Of a stretch of 64,000 bases of DNA, positions 52,056-60,622 are shown piece by piece (the first letter of the stretch is position 1; each line of letters starts with the position of its first letter). Source of the stretch: Streptomyces coelicoflavus (lineage in GTDB: Bacteria; Actinomycetota; Actinomycetes; Streptomycetales; Streptomycetaceae); contig NZ_BEWB01000017.1 of the NCBI RefSeq assembly GCF_003112555.1, forward strand, positions 62,001 through 126,000. The letters are read 5' to 3'. The translations under genes were made by a program, and so were the position numbers. Under the pieces are notes generated by a model. That model did not search any database. It was not told where the DNA came from and was given only the letters and a program-made list of their open reading frames with translations.

Positions 52056-53231
52056 ATGAGCAGCAGCACCGTCATCACCAACATCGCCGCACTCGTCACC
52101 AACGACCCCTCCCTCGGCGACCACTCCCCGCTCGGTCTGGTCCGGGACGCGGCCGTCGTCATCGAGGGCGACCGCGTCGTGTGGACCGGTGAATCAAGCA
52201 AAGCACCCGCCACTGACAACCGGGTCGACGCCGAGGGCCGGGCGGTCCTCCCCGGCTTCGTGGACTCCCACTCCCACCTGCTCTTCGCGGGCGACCGCAC
52301 CGAGGAGTTCAACGCCCGCATGTCCGGCCGCCCCTACAGCGCGGGCGGCATCCGCACCACCGTCGCCGCCACCCGCGCCGCGAGCGACGCGGAACTGGAG
52401 GCGTCCCTCACCCGCTACCTCGCCGAGGCCCTGCGCCAGGGCACCACGACCTTCGAGACCAAGTCCGGCTACGGCCTGACCACCGCCGACGAGTCCCGCG
52501 CCCTGCGCGTCGCCGCCCGCCACACCGACGAGGTCACCTTCCTCGGCGCCCACATCGTCGCCCCCGAACTCGCCGACGACCCCGCCGCCTACGTCGACCT
52601 GGTCACCGGCGAGATGCTCGACGCCTGCGCCCCGCACGCCCGCTGGATCGACGTGTTCTGCGAGAAGGGCGCCTTCGACGGGGACCAGGCCCGCGCGATC
52701 CTCACCGCGGGCAAGGCCAAGGGACTGCACCCCCGCATCCACGCCAACCAGCTCTCCTACGGCCCCGGCGTCCAACTCGCCGTCGAACTCGACGCCGCCA
52801 GCGCCGACCACTGCACCCACCTCACCGACGCCGACGTGGACGCCCTCGCGGGCAGCCGTACGGTCGCGACCCTGCTGCCCGGCGCGGAGTTCTCCACCCG
52901 CGCCCAGTGGCCGGACGCCCGGCGCCTCATCGACGCGGGTGCCACGGTGGCCCTCTCCACCGACTGCAACCCCGGCTCCTCCTTCACGTCCTCCGTGCCC
53001 TTCTGCATCGCGCTCGCGGTGCGGGACATGGGGATGACGCCGGACGAGGCGGTCTGGTCGGCCACCGCGGGCGGCGCCGCGGCCCTGCGCCGCGACGACG
53101 TCGGCCGCCTCGTCCCGGGCGCGTACGCCGACCTGACGCTCCTCGACGCCCCGAGCCATGTCCACCTCGCCTACCGGCCCGGGGTGCCGCTGGTCGCGGG
53201 GGTGTGGCGGAAGGGTGTGCGTAAGCTGTGA
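52056..53231 (+). CDS. hutI: Imidazolonepropionase
   Basis: The protein is 391 aa from ATG 52056, with CAGGGA 6 nt upstream; the 69-bp gap after hutF is C-rich filler. Amidohydrolase fold: DSHSHLLFAGDRTEEFNARMSG, TFETKSGYGLTTADESRALR (substrate-binding Tyr), GAHIVAPE, IHANQLSYGPGVQLAVELDAASADHC, and LSTDCNPGSSF. It opens the ring of imidazolone propionate to give N-formiminoglutamate, the substrate of the upstream hutF. Last hut gene of the operon. Confidence 0.97.
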   Translation: MSSSTVITNIAALVTNDPSLGDHSPLGLVRDAAVVIEGDRVVWTGESSKAPATDNRVDAEGRAVLPGFVDSHSHLLFAGDRTEEFNARMSGRPYSAGGIRTTVAATRAASDAELEASLTRYLAEALRQGTTTFETKSGYGLTTADESRALRVAARHTDEVTFLGAHIVAPELADDPAAYVDLVTGEMLDACAPHARWIDVFCEKGAFDGDQARAILTAGKAKGLHPRIHANQLSYGPGVQLAVELDAASADHCTHLTDADVDALAGSRTVATLLPGAEFSTRAQWPDARRLIDAGATVALSTDCNPGSSFTSSVPFCIALAVRDMGMTPDEAVWSATAGGAAALRRDDVGRLVPGAYADLTLLDAPSHVHLAYRPGVPLVAGVWRKGVRKL

Positions 53232-53267
53232 CCTGCGCGTGAACCGGGGAGCGGGGGGACGGGGCGG

Positions 53268-53600
53268 ATGGCGAGGCACTGGCGGGCGTGGGGAGCGCCA
53301 TTCCTGGTGAACCTGCTGCTCGGCGTGCCGGCGGTGGTGCCGATCTGGCTCGTCTGGTACGTGCTGGCGAACGGGCCGCTGGCCGAGTACGGCGGTCCCA
53401 TGCGCAACCCGACGGAGAACGACGGGATGGCGCTCTGGCTGGTGATCGTCGTCCCGGTGGTCGCGCTGTTCGGGCTCATCTGGTGGCTGGCCAATGAACC
53501 CCTGCGGCGCAGGACCGCCCTCGCCCCGCACTCGTTCTGGCTGCTGTGCGTCCTGGTGCCGTTCCTGCCGACGGCCGTGCTGATCGCCAACTCCCTCTGA
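53268..53600 (+). CDS. Small hypothetical membrane protein
   Basis: The protein is 110 aa from ATG 53268. Three membrane helices (APFLVNLLLGVPAVVPIWLVWYVLA, MALWLVIVVPVVALFGLIWWLA and FWLLCVLVPFLPTAVLIANSL) with short loops. It lies 36 nt after hutI and may be co-transcribed, but it has no known role in histidine metabolism. Its stop falls in a 13-bp tandem repeat (units at 53591, 53604 and 53617). No family is recognised. Confidence 0.78.
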   Translation: MARHWRAWGAPFLVNLLLGVPAVVPIWLVWYVLANGPLAEYGGPMRNPTENDGMALWLVIVVPVVALFGLIWWLANEPLRRRTALAPHSFWLLCVLVPFLPTAVLIANSL

Positions 53601-53708
53601 AGGCTCCCTGTAAAGGCTCCCTGTGCAGGGCGCGGCAACCCGAAGGGGGGCGGCCCGATGTCGGACCACCCCCCTGGAGGGCAAGCGTCACACGGTCGGG
53701 ACTGAGGA

Positions 53709-54623
53709 CTACTCCTCGACCGTGAGCCCCTTGCGCAGCCGTACGAGTGTGCGCGACAGCAGCCGCGAGACGTGCATCTGGGAGATGCCCAGCTCCTCGC
53801 CGATCTCCGACTGGGTCATTCCCGCGACGAAACGGAGGGAGAGGATCTTCCGGTCCCGCGAGGGCAGCTCGGCGATCAGCGGCTTCAGCGACTCGACGTA
53901 CTCGATGCCCTCGAGCCCGTGGTCCTCGTAGCCGATGCGGTCGGCGAGCGCGCCCTCCGCGTCGTCCTCCTCCGGCTGGGCGTCCAGCGAGGAGGCGGTG
54001 TAGGCGTTGGACGCCGCCATGCCCTCGACGACCTCGTCCTTGGACAGGCCGAGGTGCTCGGCCAGCTCGGAGACGGTGGGGGCGCGGTCGAGGCGCTGGG
54101 CCAGCTCGTCGCCGGCCTTCGCCAGGTCCAGCCGCAGCTCCTGGAGGCGGCGGGGAACGCGCACGGACCACGAGGTGTCGCGGAAGAAGCGCTTGATCTC
54201 GCCGATGATGGTCGGCATCGCGAACGTGGGGAACTCCACACCGCGCGACATCTCGAAGCGGTCGATCGCCTTGATCAGGCCGATGGTGCCGACCTGGATG
54301 ATGTCCTCCATCGGCTCGCTGCGCGAGCGGAAGCGGGAGGCGGCGAACTTGACCAGCGCGAGGTTCAGCTCGACGAGCGTGTTGCGTACGTACGCGTACT
54401 CGTGGGTGCCTTCCTCCAGCGACTCGAGCCGCTCGAAGAGGGTCTTGGACAGGGCCCTGGCGTCCGCCGGAGCGACCTCGTCGTACGCGGGGATGTCCGG
54501 AAGCCCGGCGAGTGCGCCGTCGTGGTCGACGACCGCGTCGTGGTGCTCGATGGGATCCAGATGTTCCGGAGGGAGTGTCGACGTCGCTTCCTGGGTACGC
54601 GATCCGTCGAGCCGGGGTGACAT
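53709..54623 (-). CDS. sigI: Alternative sigma factor, SigB/SigF/SigI group
   Basis: The protein is 304 aa from ATG 54623, chosen because GGAGG lies 5 nt before it; in-frame ATG 54635 and 54647 lie further upstream. The frame stays open to 55460, but that region encodes the divergent STAS gene. Region 2: EDIIQVGTIGLIKAIDRFEMSRGVEFPTFAMPTIIGEIKRFFRD; region 3: APTVSELAEHLGLSKDEV; region 4: LPSRDRKILSLRFVAGMTQSEIGEELGISQMHVSRLLSRTLVRLR. The group directs stress and developmental promoters and is held by an RsbW-like anti-sigma factor. With the STAS and HATPase genes next to it, this matches the SigI/ArsI/PrsI locus of S. coelicolor, as I recall. Confidence 0.93.
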   Translation of the reverse strand: MSPRLDGSRTQEATSTLPPEHLDPIEHHDAVVDHDGALAGLPDIPAYDEVAPADARALSKTLFERLESLEEGTHEYAYVRNTLVELNLALVKFAASRFRSRSEPMEDIIQVGTIGLIKAIDRFEMSRGVEFPTFAMPTIIGEIKRFFRDTSWSVRVPRRLQELRLDLAKAGDELAQRLDRAPTVSELAEHLGLSKDEVVEGMAASNAYTASSLDAQPEEDDAEGALADRIGYEDHGLEGIEYVESLKPLIAELPSRDRKILSLRFVAGMTQSEIGEELGISQMHVSRLLSRTLVRLRKGLTVEE

Positions 54624-54875
54624 GATGTCCTCCATCGTTCTCGGCATACGGCTGCCGAAGCCAAATTCGTGCACTGCGGTGTGCGGCGCCTCCAAAGCCG
54701 GCCGTGTCGGTTTACGTGTCTTACTAGCCCTACCGGGTTTACCGAGCCGACCGCAAGTGTGTTCTGTGCGGGTATGTCCGTTTGTGTGCGGTTGTTCGGG
54801 TGTCGGAGTGCGGTGGGAAGGCGTAGTGTTCGAGTGCGTCAGCAAGCAGTCACGACCTCGGGAGAGAGAAACGGC

Positions 54876-55253
54876 ATGGACCGCGGGACGGTCGGCAGTG
54901 CCCAGTCGGGCCGGCTTCTGGTCGAGGTACGGGAAGAGGGCCCCAGTGCCGTCGTGACCCCGGCGGGTGAGCTGGATCACCACACCGCCGATCTGTTGCG
55001 CGAGCCGCTGGAGGACTGTCTCGCCAAGGGATTCAACCGGCTCGTCGTGGACTGCTCGCGGCTGGAGTTCTGCGACTCCACGGGGCTCAACGTCCTGCTG
55101 GGCGCGCGGTTGAAGGCGGAGGCGGCGGGGGGCGGAGTGCATCTGGTGGCCATGCAGCCGGTGGTCGCCCGCGTGTTCGAGATCACGGGGGCCGAAGCGG
55201 TCTTCACCCTGCATGACACGCTTGCGGCCGCCCTGGCCGACGAGTCCGACTGA
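54876..55253 (+). CDS. arsI: Anti-anti-sigma factor (STAS), ArsI-like
   Basis: The protein is 125 aa from ATG 54876, with GGAGAGAG upstream. Single STAS domain; the phosphorylatable Ser lies in CDSTGLNVLLGARL (near 70). When unphosphorylated such proteins sequester the anti-sigma kinase and release the sigma factor. It is divergent from the sigma gene, with 250 bp between, and followed 196 bp later by the HATPase gene. The pairing with sigma and kinase genes defines a partner-switch module. The symbol follows the S. coelicolor name from memory. Confidence 0.92.
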   Translation: MDRGTVGSAQSGRLLVEVREEGPSAVVTPAGELDHHTADLLREPLEDCLAKGFNRLVVDCSRLEFCDSTGLNVLLGARLKAEAAGGGVHLVAMQPVVARVFEITGAEAVFTLHDTLAAALADESD

Positions 55254-55301
55254 GCCGTCCTTGTCCGGCCGACGGAGGGGTGCGTGTGCTTCCCGGGGCG
55301 G

Positions 55302-55325
55302 GCGTTTTCGCGCCGCGCCGGGTTC
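55302..55325 (+). promoter_or_regulatory. Possible SigB-group promoter before anti-sigma gene
   Basis: GCGT (55302-55305), 14 bp, GGGTTC (55320-55325) fits the SigB-type pattern GNNT-N14-16-GGGTAY except at one position. It would let the sigma group control its own kinase gene. Sequence evidence alone. Confidence 0.3.
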
Positions 55326-55449
55326 AGTGCCGAATACAGGGGTGTTCGTACGGTCCGGTCGGGCAGGAGAGACCCTGAACCGGCTGTGTACGACATCGCT
55401 GACTACGACTTTGAAACGTGAACTGGTGAATCGGTGAGGTGAAGCGCTG

Positions 55450-55965
55450 ATGAGCACCACCCGGCCCTACTCGCCGGGCGACCGCGGTCCGGAGCCCGGC
55501 GGCGCTTCCGGGGCGCCGCCGTCCGCGCCCGCCGCCGTGCCCGGGGAGAGTGGCGGGCGGCAGGCCCGCAGGCTGAGCTTCGAGGACGCGAGCGGGGTCG
55601 TCCCGCTGGCCCGTGACTTCACCCGCGAGGCGCTGTACGCCTGGGGCTGGCTGCCCTCCGCCACCGCGGATCAGCGTGCCGCCGCGGAGGACGTCCTGCT
55701 CGTGGTGTCCGAGCTGGTCACCAACGCGTGTCTCCACGCGGAGGGCCCGGACGAGCTGCGCATCACCTGCGAGAAGAAGGTGATCCGGCTGGAGGTCTCC
55801 GACCGCGGCACGGGCCAGCCGGCGCCGCGGACCCCGCACCGCGCGGGACGCCCCGGCGGCCACGGGATGTTCATCGTGCAGCGACTGTGCCTGGACTGGG
55901 GCGTCGTGCGGACGCCGGGTGTCGCGGGCAAGCGGGTGTGGGCGGAGCTGGGCGCTCCCGCGTAA
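55450..55965 (+). CDS. prsI: RsbW-like anti-sigma factor kinase (HATPase), PrsI-like
   Basis: The protein is 171 aa from ATG 55450. GHKL/HATPase fold without a HisKA domain: N-box SELVTNACLHA, G1 VSDRGTG, G2 GRPGGHGMFIVQRL. An N-terminal Pro/Ala/Gly-rich extension of about 40 residues precedes the domain. It is expected to bind the SigI-like factor and phosphorylate the STAS Ser, completing the partner-switch. The symbol is from S. coelicolor gene order, by memory. Confidence 0.9.
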   Translation: MSTTRPYSPGDRGPEPGGASGAPPSAPAAVPGESGGRQARRLSFEDASGVVPLARDFTREALYAWGWLPSATADQRAAAEDVLLVVSELVTNACLHAEGPDELRITCEKKVIRLEVSDRGTGQPAPRTPHRAGRPGGHGMFIVQRLCLDWGVVRTPGVAGKRVWAELGAPA

Positions 55966-55980
55966 GGGGTTGCCGTGCCT

Positions 55981-55993
55981 GGGGCTCCGCCCC
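55981..55993. repeat. Hairpin of dispersed-repeat type between convergent genes
   Basis: GGGGC-TCC-GCCCC (55981-55993), flanked by CCT and GGACC. It is a shorter relative of the elements at 5741 and 40716. It lies in the 45-bp gap between two convergent HATPase genes and may work as a bidirectional terminator. Confidence 0.5.
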
Positions 55994-56010
55994 GGACCGC
56001 GCGCCCCGCG

Positions 56011-56460
56011 CTATCCCCGCACCTCGAACCACAGCAGCTTCCCGGCACCGCGCGGAAGCACGTCGTCACCCAGCGACCACCCGCCCCACGAGTCGGCACA
56101 CGCCCGCACGAGCTGCAACCCGCGCCCGCCCTCCGCGTCGCCCGGCGGGGTGGGGGCCGCACGGTGTCCTCCCGGCGGTTCCGCGAAGGGGGAAGGGACG
56201 TGCGGGCTGCTGTCCCACACCCCGACCCGCAGCCGCCCGTCACTCAGCGCGGTGAGCCGCAGCGAGCACGGGCCGCGGGTGTGCCGGTAGGCGTTGGTGA
56301 CCAGCTCCGACGTCAGCAGTTCGACGCTGTCCAGTACTTCGTGCCGCCCGTGTCCGCCGAGGACGGCCCGTACGGTCACCCGTGCGACGCGTGCGGCTCT
56401 GGGGTCGTGAGGGAGGCGGAGGGCGTAAGCCCAGGTGTCGGACGGGGATACGGTGCCCAT
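56011..56460 (-). CDS. HATPase (RsbW-type), WhiJ-cluster-like
   Basis: The protein is 149 aa from ATG 56460. Histidine-kinase-like ATPase domain: SVELLTSELVTNAYRHTRG (N-box), VGVWDSSPHVP (G1 changed from DxGxG to WDSSP) and GGRGLQLV (G2). The degenerate G1 suggests weak or no kinase activity. It is divergent from the DUF5753 HTH gene, a layout known for Streptomyces AbaA/WhiJ-type modules in which HATPase, HTH and DUF397 proteins occur together. Confidence 0.86.
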   Translation of the reverse strand: MGTVSPSDTWAYALRLPHDPRAARVARVTVRAVLGGHGRHEVLDSVELLTSELVTNAYRHTRGPCSLRLTALSDGRLRVGVWDSSPHVPSPFAEPPGGHRAAPTPPGDAEGGRGLQLVRACADSWGGWSLGDDVLPRGAGKLLWFEVRG

Positions 56461-56590
56461 GAAGCAGCCTTTCGGGAGGGAGGGGTTCGGCTGCCCAACG
56501 GCCGCGCCGGGCGGTGGCTGTGCCCAGGGGGTGCGCTTTCGGCTTACGGGGGCGGGGAGTTGGGTGGTGGAGCGAGACTCACCATAGAGG

Positions 56591-56616
56591 GTTCGATGTG
56601 ATACTTAACATCGAAC
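56591..56616. promoter_or_regulatory. Perfect 9+9 bp inverted repeat in divergent promoter region
   Basis: GTTCGATGT (56591-56599), 8 nt, ACATCGAAC (56608-56616), in an AT-rich pocket between the HATPase and HTH genes. It is the likely binding site of the DUF5753 HTH regulator or another local regulator. Confidence 0.68.
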
Positions 56617-56684
56617 AGAGTGGAAGATTTACATTTCCCTCGTGTGAGTGATGCGAGGGAGCGCGCCGTGACGAGAGAAGGACC

Positions 56685-57539
56685 GTGCCGCCCAGCACCC
56701 CGCCCACCTTGCGCCAGCAGCGCCTCGGCGCCGAACTCCGCAAGCTCCGCGAGCAGTCGGGGCTGACGTCGACTGCCGCTGCCGCGCTCCTCGGCCTCAA
56801 GCAGGCGCAGATCAGCAGCATCGAATCGGGCCGCTACGCCGTGGGCGCGGACCGGGTGCGCACCCTCGCGCGTGCGTACAGCTCCTCGGAAGAAGCACTG
56901 GTGGAGGCACTGGTCGCCATGACGGGCGGCCGTACCCGTGGCTGGTGGGACGAGTACCGGGACTACCTCCCGGTCGGCCTGATCGATCTGGCCGAGCTGG
57001 AACATCACGCGACCGCGCTGCGTGTGGCTCTCCCACTTCACATCCCCGCGTTGTTGCAGACCGCCGACCACGCTCGGGCCATGTTCAGGGAAGCCGTCCC
57101 GCCCTTCCGGCCGTACGAACTCGAGCACCGCCTCTCGTACCGCATCAAGCGTCAGGAGGTACTCCATCGCGTCGACGGCCTTCCCTACACGGCACTGGTG
57201 CACGAGGCGGCGCTACGGATGCAGTACGGAGGGCCGGACGTCACCCGCGCCCAACTGCTGCACATCCTCGAAGCGAGCGAACAGGCCAACGTGACCGTAC
57301 GGGTCATCCCGTACGCCTCGCTCCACTTTCCGGGCAACGGCCAGCCCTTCGACTACGCGGCCGGTCCGGTCCCGCAACTCGACACCGTCCAGCTGGACAC
57401 CCACCACGGCGGTTGCGAGTTCCTGGACGCGGAGGCCCAGCTCTCGAAGTACCGGACCCTCTTGGACCGCATGGAGGCCTGCGCGCTCGACGTCGCCGCC
57501 TCCCGCACATTCATCGCACACCTCGCACAGAACCTCTGA
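56685..57539 (+). CDS. XRE-type HTH regulator with DUF5753 (WhiJ-like)
   Basis: The protein is 284 aa from GTG 56685 with GAAGG upstream. HTH at about 12-70 (RQQRLGAELRKLREQSGLTSTAAAALLGLKQAQISSIESGRYAVG) followed by a DUF5753 domain (about 95-280) with YLPVGLIDLAELEHHATALRV, LLQTADHARAM and RVIPYASLHFPGNGQPFDY. Streptomyces has many such paralogues, and WhiJ affects sporulation. It is followed 11 nt later by a DUF397 gene, its usual partner. It probably binds the inverted repeat upstream of itself. Confidence 0.92.
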   Translation: MPPSTPPTLRQQRLGAELRKLREQSGLTSTAAAALLGLKQAQISSIESGRYAVGADRVRTLARAYSSSEEALVEALVAMTGGRTRGWWDEYRDYLPVGLIDLAELEHHATALRVALPLHIPALLQTADHARAMFREAVPPFRPYELEHRLSYRIKRQEVLHRVDGLPYTALVHEAALRMQYGGPDVTRAQLLHILEASEQANVTVRVIPYASLHFPGNGQPFDYAAGPVPQLDTVQLDTHHGGCEFLDAEAQLSKYRTLLDRMEACALDVAASRTFIAHLAQNL

Positions 57540-57550
57540 AAGGCAGCAAC

Positions 57551-57757
57551 GTGCAGCCCCTCACCTGGCGCAAGTCCACCTACAGTCCCGACGGTTCGAA
57601 CTGCCTCGAGATAGCCACCACCCCGGCGACGATCCTCGTCCGGGATTCCAAGACCCCGAACGGGCCCCGCCTCGCCCTCCGTCCCGCCACGTGGACGCGC
57701 TTCGCCGCACACACCGCCGCGGACGCCCACGGACGGAACTGGGGTTCTCGACCGTGA
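57551..57757 (+). CDS. DUF397 small protein, WhiJ partner
   Basis: The protein is 68 aa from GTG 57551. It contains the family hallmark LTWRKSTYSPDGSNCLEIA and VLVRDSK-like segment (ILVRDSKTPNGPRLALRPATWTRFA). DUF397 proteins act with a DUF5753-HTH partner as regulatory or toxin-antitoxin-like pairs. Its stop overlaps the next start (GTGA). Confidence 0.9.
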   Translation: MQPLTWRKSTYSPDGSNCLEIATTPATILVRDSKTPNGPRLALRPATWTRFAAHTAADAHGRNWGSRP

Positions 57758-58401
57758 CGACCACTCTGATGACGTACGCCGGCCCGGTCGACGACCTGGC
57801 GCCGGTGACACGCACCGGCGGCGTTCCGCTGGTGCCGGCCGGGTTCACCTGGCCGCAGTGCGCGGAGTGCTCGGGACCTATGCAGTTCCTCGCGCAGTTG
57901 CCGGTGACAGTCCCCGGCGCCCAGGACGTCGAGGCGGCCGCGGTTGCCGAGCACGTCCTGTCGGTCTTCATGTGCCAGAACGACCCCGGGCTGTGCGACG
58001 AGTGGGACCCGGTCGCGGGTGGCAACCGGGCGCTGCTGTTCCCCCGTGCCGGACTCACGCCCGCCCAGGTGCCGGCGGGAGACGAGACCCTGCTGGCAGA
58101 GACCTGCGGCATCGACTGCACGGCGCGGGACGCGGCTCCCTACGGCGAGGCGCGCGATAAGTGGGCGGAGGCTCACGGCCGTCCCGTGCGGGACGTCCTC
58201 GGCCAGCTGGGCGGTACTCCGTCGTGGCTGCAGCACGACGAGACGCCCGCCTGTCCGTCGTGTGCGCGGCCGATGAGCTTCATGGCCCAGCTCGAGGAGG
58301 GACGCGACCACCGGACGGCGATGAACTTCGGTGGAGGCGGCTGCGGATACGCCTTCGCGTGCGCGCCGTGCGAGGAGGGCTCGTTCCTGTGGCAGTGCTG
58401 A
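57754..58401 (+). CDS. DUF1963/YwqG-like protein with Zn-type cysteines
   Basis: The protein is 215 aa from GTG 57754 overlapping the DUF397 stop. Layout: GGVPLVPAGFTWPQCAECSGPMQFLAQLPV with CxxC; a second block with VFMCQNDPGLCDEWDP; CPSCARPMSFMAQLEEGRDH with CxxC; ends FACAPCEEGSFLWQC. The WPxCxxCxxPMxFLAQL repeat typifies DUF1963/YwqG-like proteins, some of which occur with immunity or metal-binding roles. The cysteines probably bind zinc. Function is unknown, and its coupling to DUF397 may be chance. Confidence 0.7.
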   Translation: MTTTLMTYAGPVDDLAPVTRTGGVPLVPAGFTWPQCAECSGPMQFLAQLPVTVPGAQDVEAAAVAEHVLSVFMCQNDPGLCDEWDPVAGGNRALLFPRAGLTPAQVPAGDETLLAETCGIDCTARDAAPYGEARDKWAEAHGRPVRDVLGQLGGTPSWLQHDETPACPSCARPMSFMAQLEEGRDHRTAMNFGGGGCGYAFACAPCEEGSFLWQC

Positions 58402-58487
58402 CCGGCGGCCGCTGCTGAGAAGACGTCGTTGCGAGTGGCGCTCGGAGCACTCACGTTCTCGGGTTGCTCGGCGCCGTTCCAACGCCC

Positions 58488-58524
58488 GGAGGGCCACCCC
58501 ATCCGTCGGACGAGGTGACCCTCC
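58488..58524. terminator. Hairpin between convergent genes
   Basis: GGAGGGCCACC (58488-58498) pairs with GGTGACCCTCC (58514-58524) with one mismatch. A second small hairpin, GCGGGC-GT-GCCCGC, lies at 58533-58546. It sits between the DUF1963-like gene and the leftward POT gene. Confidence 0.6.
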
Positions 58525-58552
58525 GAGAAGAAGCGGGCGTGCCCGCAGGGGC

Positions 58553-60049
58553 TCAGCGCACGTCGCCCATGAGTTCCTTGACGCGCTTGCGGTACATCCA
58601 GATCGCGACGCCCGCGACCACCGCGAGGGTGGCCTCCGCGGCGACGATGCCCGTCCTGTTGAGGTCGACGCCGGCGATGGAGAGCAGGCCGGTCGTGGCG
58701 TCACCGGCGGTGACGGCCAGGAACCAGACGCCCATCATCTGCGAGGCGTACTTCACCGGCGCCATCTTCGTCGTCACCGACAGGCCGACCGGGGAGAGCA
58801 TCAGCTCACCGCAGGTCTGGACGAAGTAGATCGCCACCAGCCACAGGGCCGCCGCCTTGTGGCCGCCCTCCGCGATGCCCAGCGGGGCCAGGAAGAGGAA
58901 GAAGGACGCGCCGACCAGGACCAGGCCGAAGGAGAACTTGACGACCGTGCTCGGCTCCTTGCCGCGGCGGTTGAGCGCCAGCCACACCGTGGCGAAGACC
59001 GGGGCCAGGGCCATGATGATGACCGGGTTGACCGACTGGAACCAGGAGACCGGGAACTCCCAGCCGAAGACACTGGTGTCCGTCGAGGAGTCGGCGAACA
59101 GCGACAGGGTCGAGCCGCCCTGGTCGTAGATCATCCAGAACACGGCCGCGGCGACGAAGAACCAGATGTACGCCGACATCTTGGACTGCTCCGCGCGGTC
59201 CAGGGACTTGTCGCGCTTGATGTTGGTCAGCACCAGCACCGGGACGATCACGCCGAGCAGGGTCAGCGGGACCAGGATCCAGTTCAGGGTGTAGTGGCCG
59301 GAGAAGCCGACGATCGCGTAGAAGACGACGGCCAGCGCGGCCCAGAACGCGGCCTTGCGCAGCGTCGAGGTCTTCTCCTCGAGGGACAGCGGCTTCGGCA
59401 CCGTGCTGGAGTGCGGGGCCAGGTGGCGGCTGCCGATCAGGAACTGGATCACGCCCAGGCCCATGCCGACCGCGGCGAGCGCGAAGCCTAGGTGCCAGTT
59501 GACGTTCTCGCCGATGGTGCCGATGGTCAGCGGCGCCGCGAAGGCACCCAGGTTGATGCCCATGTAGAAGACGGTGAAGCCACCGTCGCGACGCGGGTCG
59601 TCGGGGCCGCTGTAGAGCTGGCCGACCATCGTGGAGATGTTGGCCTTCAGCAGACCCGAGCCGATGGCGACCAGGCCGAGGCCCGCGTAGAACGTGCCGG
59701 AGGACGGCAGCGCCAGCGTGAGGTGCCCGAGCATGATCACACCGCCGGCGATGGCGACGGTCTTGCGGGGGCCCCAGACGCGGTCGCCGAACCAGCCGCC
59801 CGGCATCGTGAGCAGGTACACCAGCGAGAGGTACACCGAGTAGATCGCGGTCGCGGTGCCGGCGCTGAGGCCGAGACCACCCGGGGCGACGAGGTACAGC
59901 GGGAGCAGGGCCCTCATGCCGTAGTAGGAGAACCTCTCCCACATCTCGGTCATGAAGAGTGTGGCCAGTCCGCGGGGGTGGCCGAAGAAGGTCTTCTCGG
60001 AGCCGGGGGTGCCCGGGGTGACCGAGTCCTTCGTCAGGCTGGACGCCAT
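58553..60049 (-). CDS. POT/PTR family peptide transporter
   Basis: The protein is 498 aa from ATG 60049, with AAGGATCG upstream. Proton-coupled di/tripeptide importer of the major facilitator superfamily, with about 14 membrane helices. MWERFSYYGMRALLPLYLVAPGG is the ExxERF-type helix 1 motif, and FYMGINLGAFAAPLTIGTIGENVNWHLGFALAAVGMGLG is the PTR2 signature. It is monocistronic. Upstream, 570 bp separate it from the divergent two-component genes. Confidence 0.93.
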   Translation of the reverse strand: MASSLTKDSVTPGTPGSEKTFFGHPRGLATLFMTEMWERFSYYGMRALLPLYLVAPGGLGLSAGTATAIYSVYLSLVYLLTMPGGWFGDRVWGPRKTVAIAGGVIMLGHLTLALPSSGTFYAGLGLVAIGSGLLKANISTMVGQLYSGPDDPRRDGGFTVFYMGINLGAFAAPLTIGTIGENVNWHLGFALAAVGMGLGVIQFLIGSRHLAPHSSTVPKPLSLEEKTSTLRKAAFWAALAVVFYAIVGFSGHYTLNWILVPLTLLGVIVPVLVLTNIKRDKSLDRAEQSKMSAYIWFFVAAAVFWMIYDQGGSTLSLFADSSTDTSVFGWEFPVSWFQSVNPVIIMALAPVFATVWLALNRRGKEPSTVVKFSFGLVLVGASFFLFLAPLGIAEGGHKAAALWLVAIYFVQTCGELMLSPVGLSVTTKMAPVKYASQMMGVWFLAVTAGDATTGLLSIAGVDLNRTGIVAAEATLAVVAGVAIWMYRKRVKELMGDVR

Positions 60050-60610
60050 GGTCGATCCTTGCTGGTCGGGACGCGCTCATGAGGCGATGCGCGCCCGGTG
60101 GGGGGCGGCCGGCACCGGCGGCCTTCCCCGCCCGTCCCACGCCTGGGGGATTCCGCTCCGGATTGCGAAGCGGTGGGCGGCGGCCACCGGGATCCACGCC
60201 TCCGTGCGCGTCACTGCACGCGGTGAGGCCCGGCCACAGGTCATTCCTTTCAAGGCCGGCCGTGGGGGCCGGCCCGCACACAAAAGAGACCTTCAGCGTC
60301 GAACTGTCGCCAAAGGTCCTCTGGGTGCTACAGGCGCTGATTCACCATACGGCAGGACACCGCCCGGTATGGAAGGACTTGAGACGTGAATCACAGGTGA
60401 CTGTGGAACCACGAACGATCTTTCGAAGGTTTCCTACAGGATGACACCCCACAGCCGCAGGTGCGGATGCGGGTGGCCGGGGACGGGCCGCGCGGCGCAC
60501 ATCCGGCACATGCCCGGCTTGTCCCCGAGTAGTCCACAGGTGACGCACAGGTGGTGCGCGGGCGGGAATGCCCTGGGGCGATCTTGCCCCGGGCGTTGCT
60601 CCGAGCGGTC
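60050..60610. other. Large divergent intergenic region, AT-richer core
   Basis: The 570 bp between the POT gene and the response regulator. The 60280-60440 segment has notably lower G/C and includes a bulged hairpin AGAGACCTT/AAGGTCCTCT (60287-60320). No gene is supported: a frame at 60079-60444 has third-position G/C far below coding norm. It likely contains promoters and a leader for the POT gene. Confidence 0.5.
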
Positions 60611-60616
60611 TACCAT
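60611..60616 (+). promoter_or_regulatory. -10 box for leaderless response regulator
   Basis: TACCAT (60611-60616), 6 nt before ATG 60623; no ribosome site is seen. Confidence 0.6.
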
Positions 60617-60622
60617 CAGGTC

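Noticed and set aside
54624..55460. Long upstream extension of the sigma-factor frame
   Set aside because: It runs antisense through the STAS gene; a proper ribosome site precedes ATG 54623.
60079..60444. 121-residue frame upstream of the response regulator
   Set aside because: Third-position G/C in its second half is far below the coding norm for this genome.
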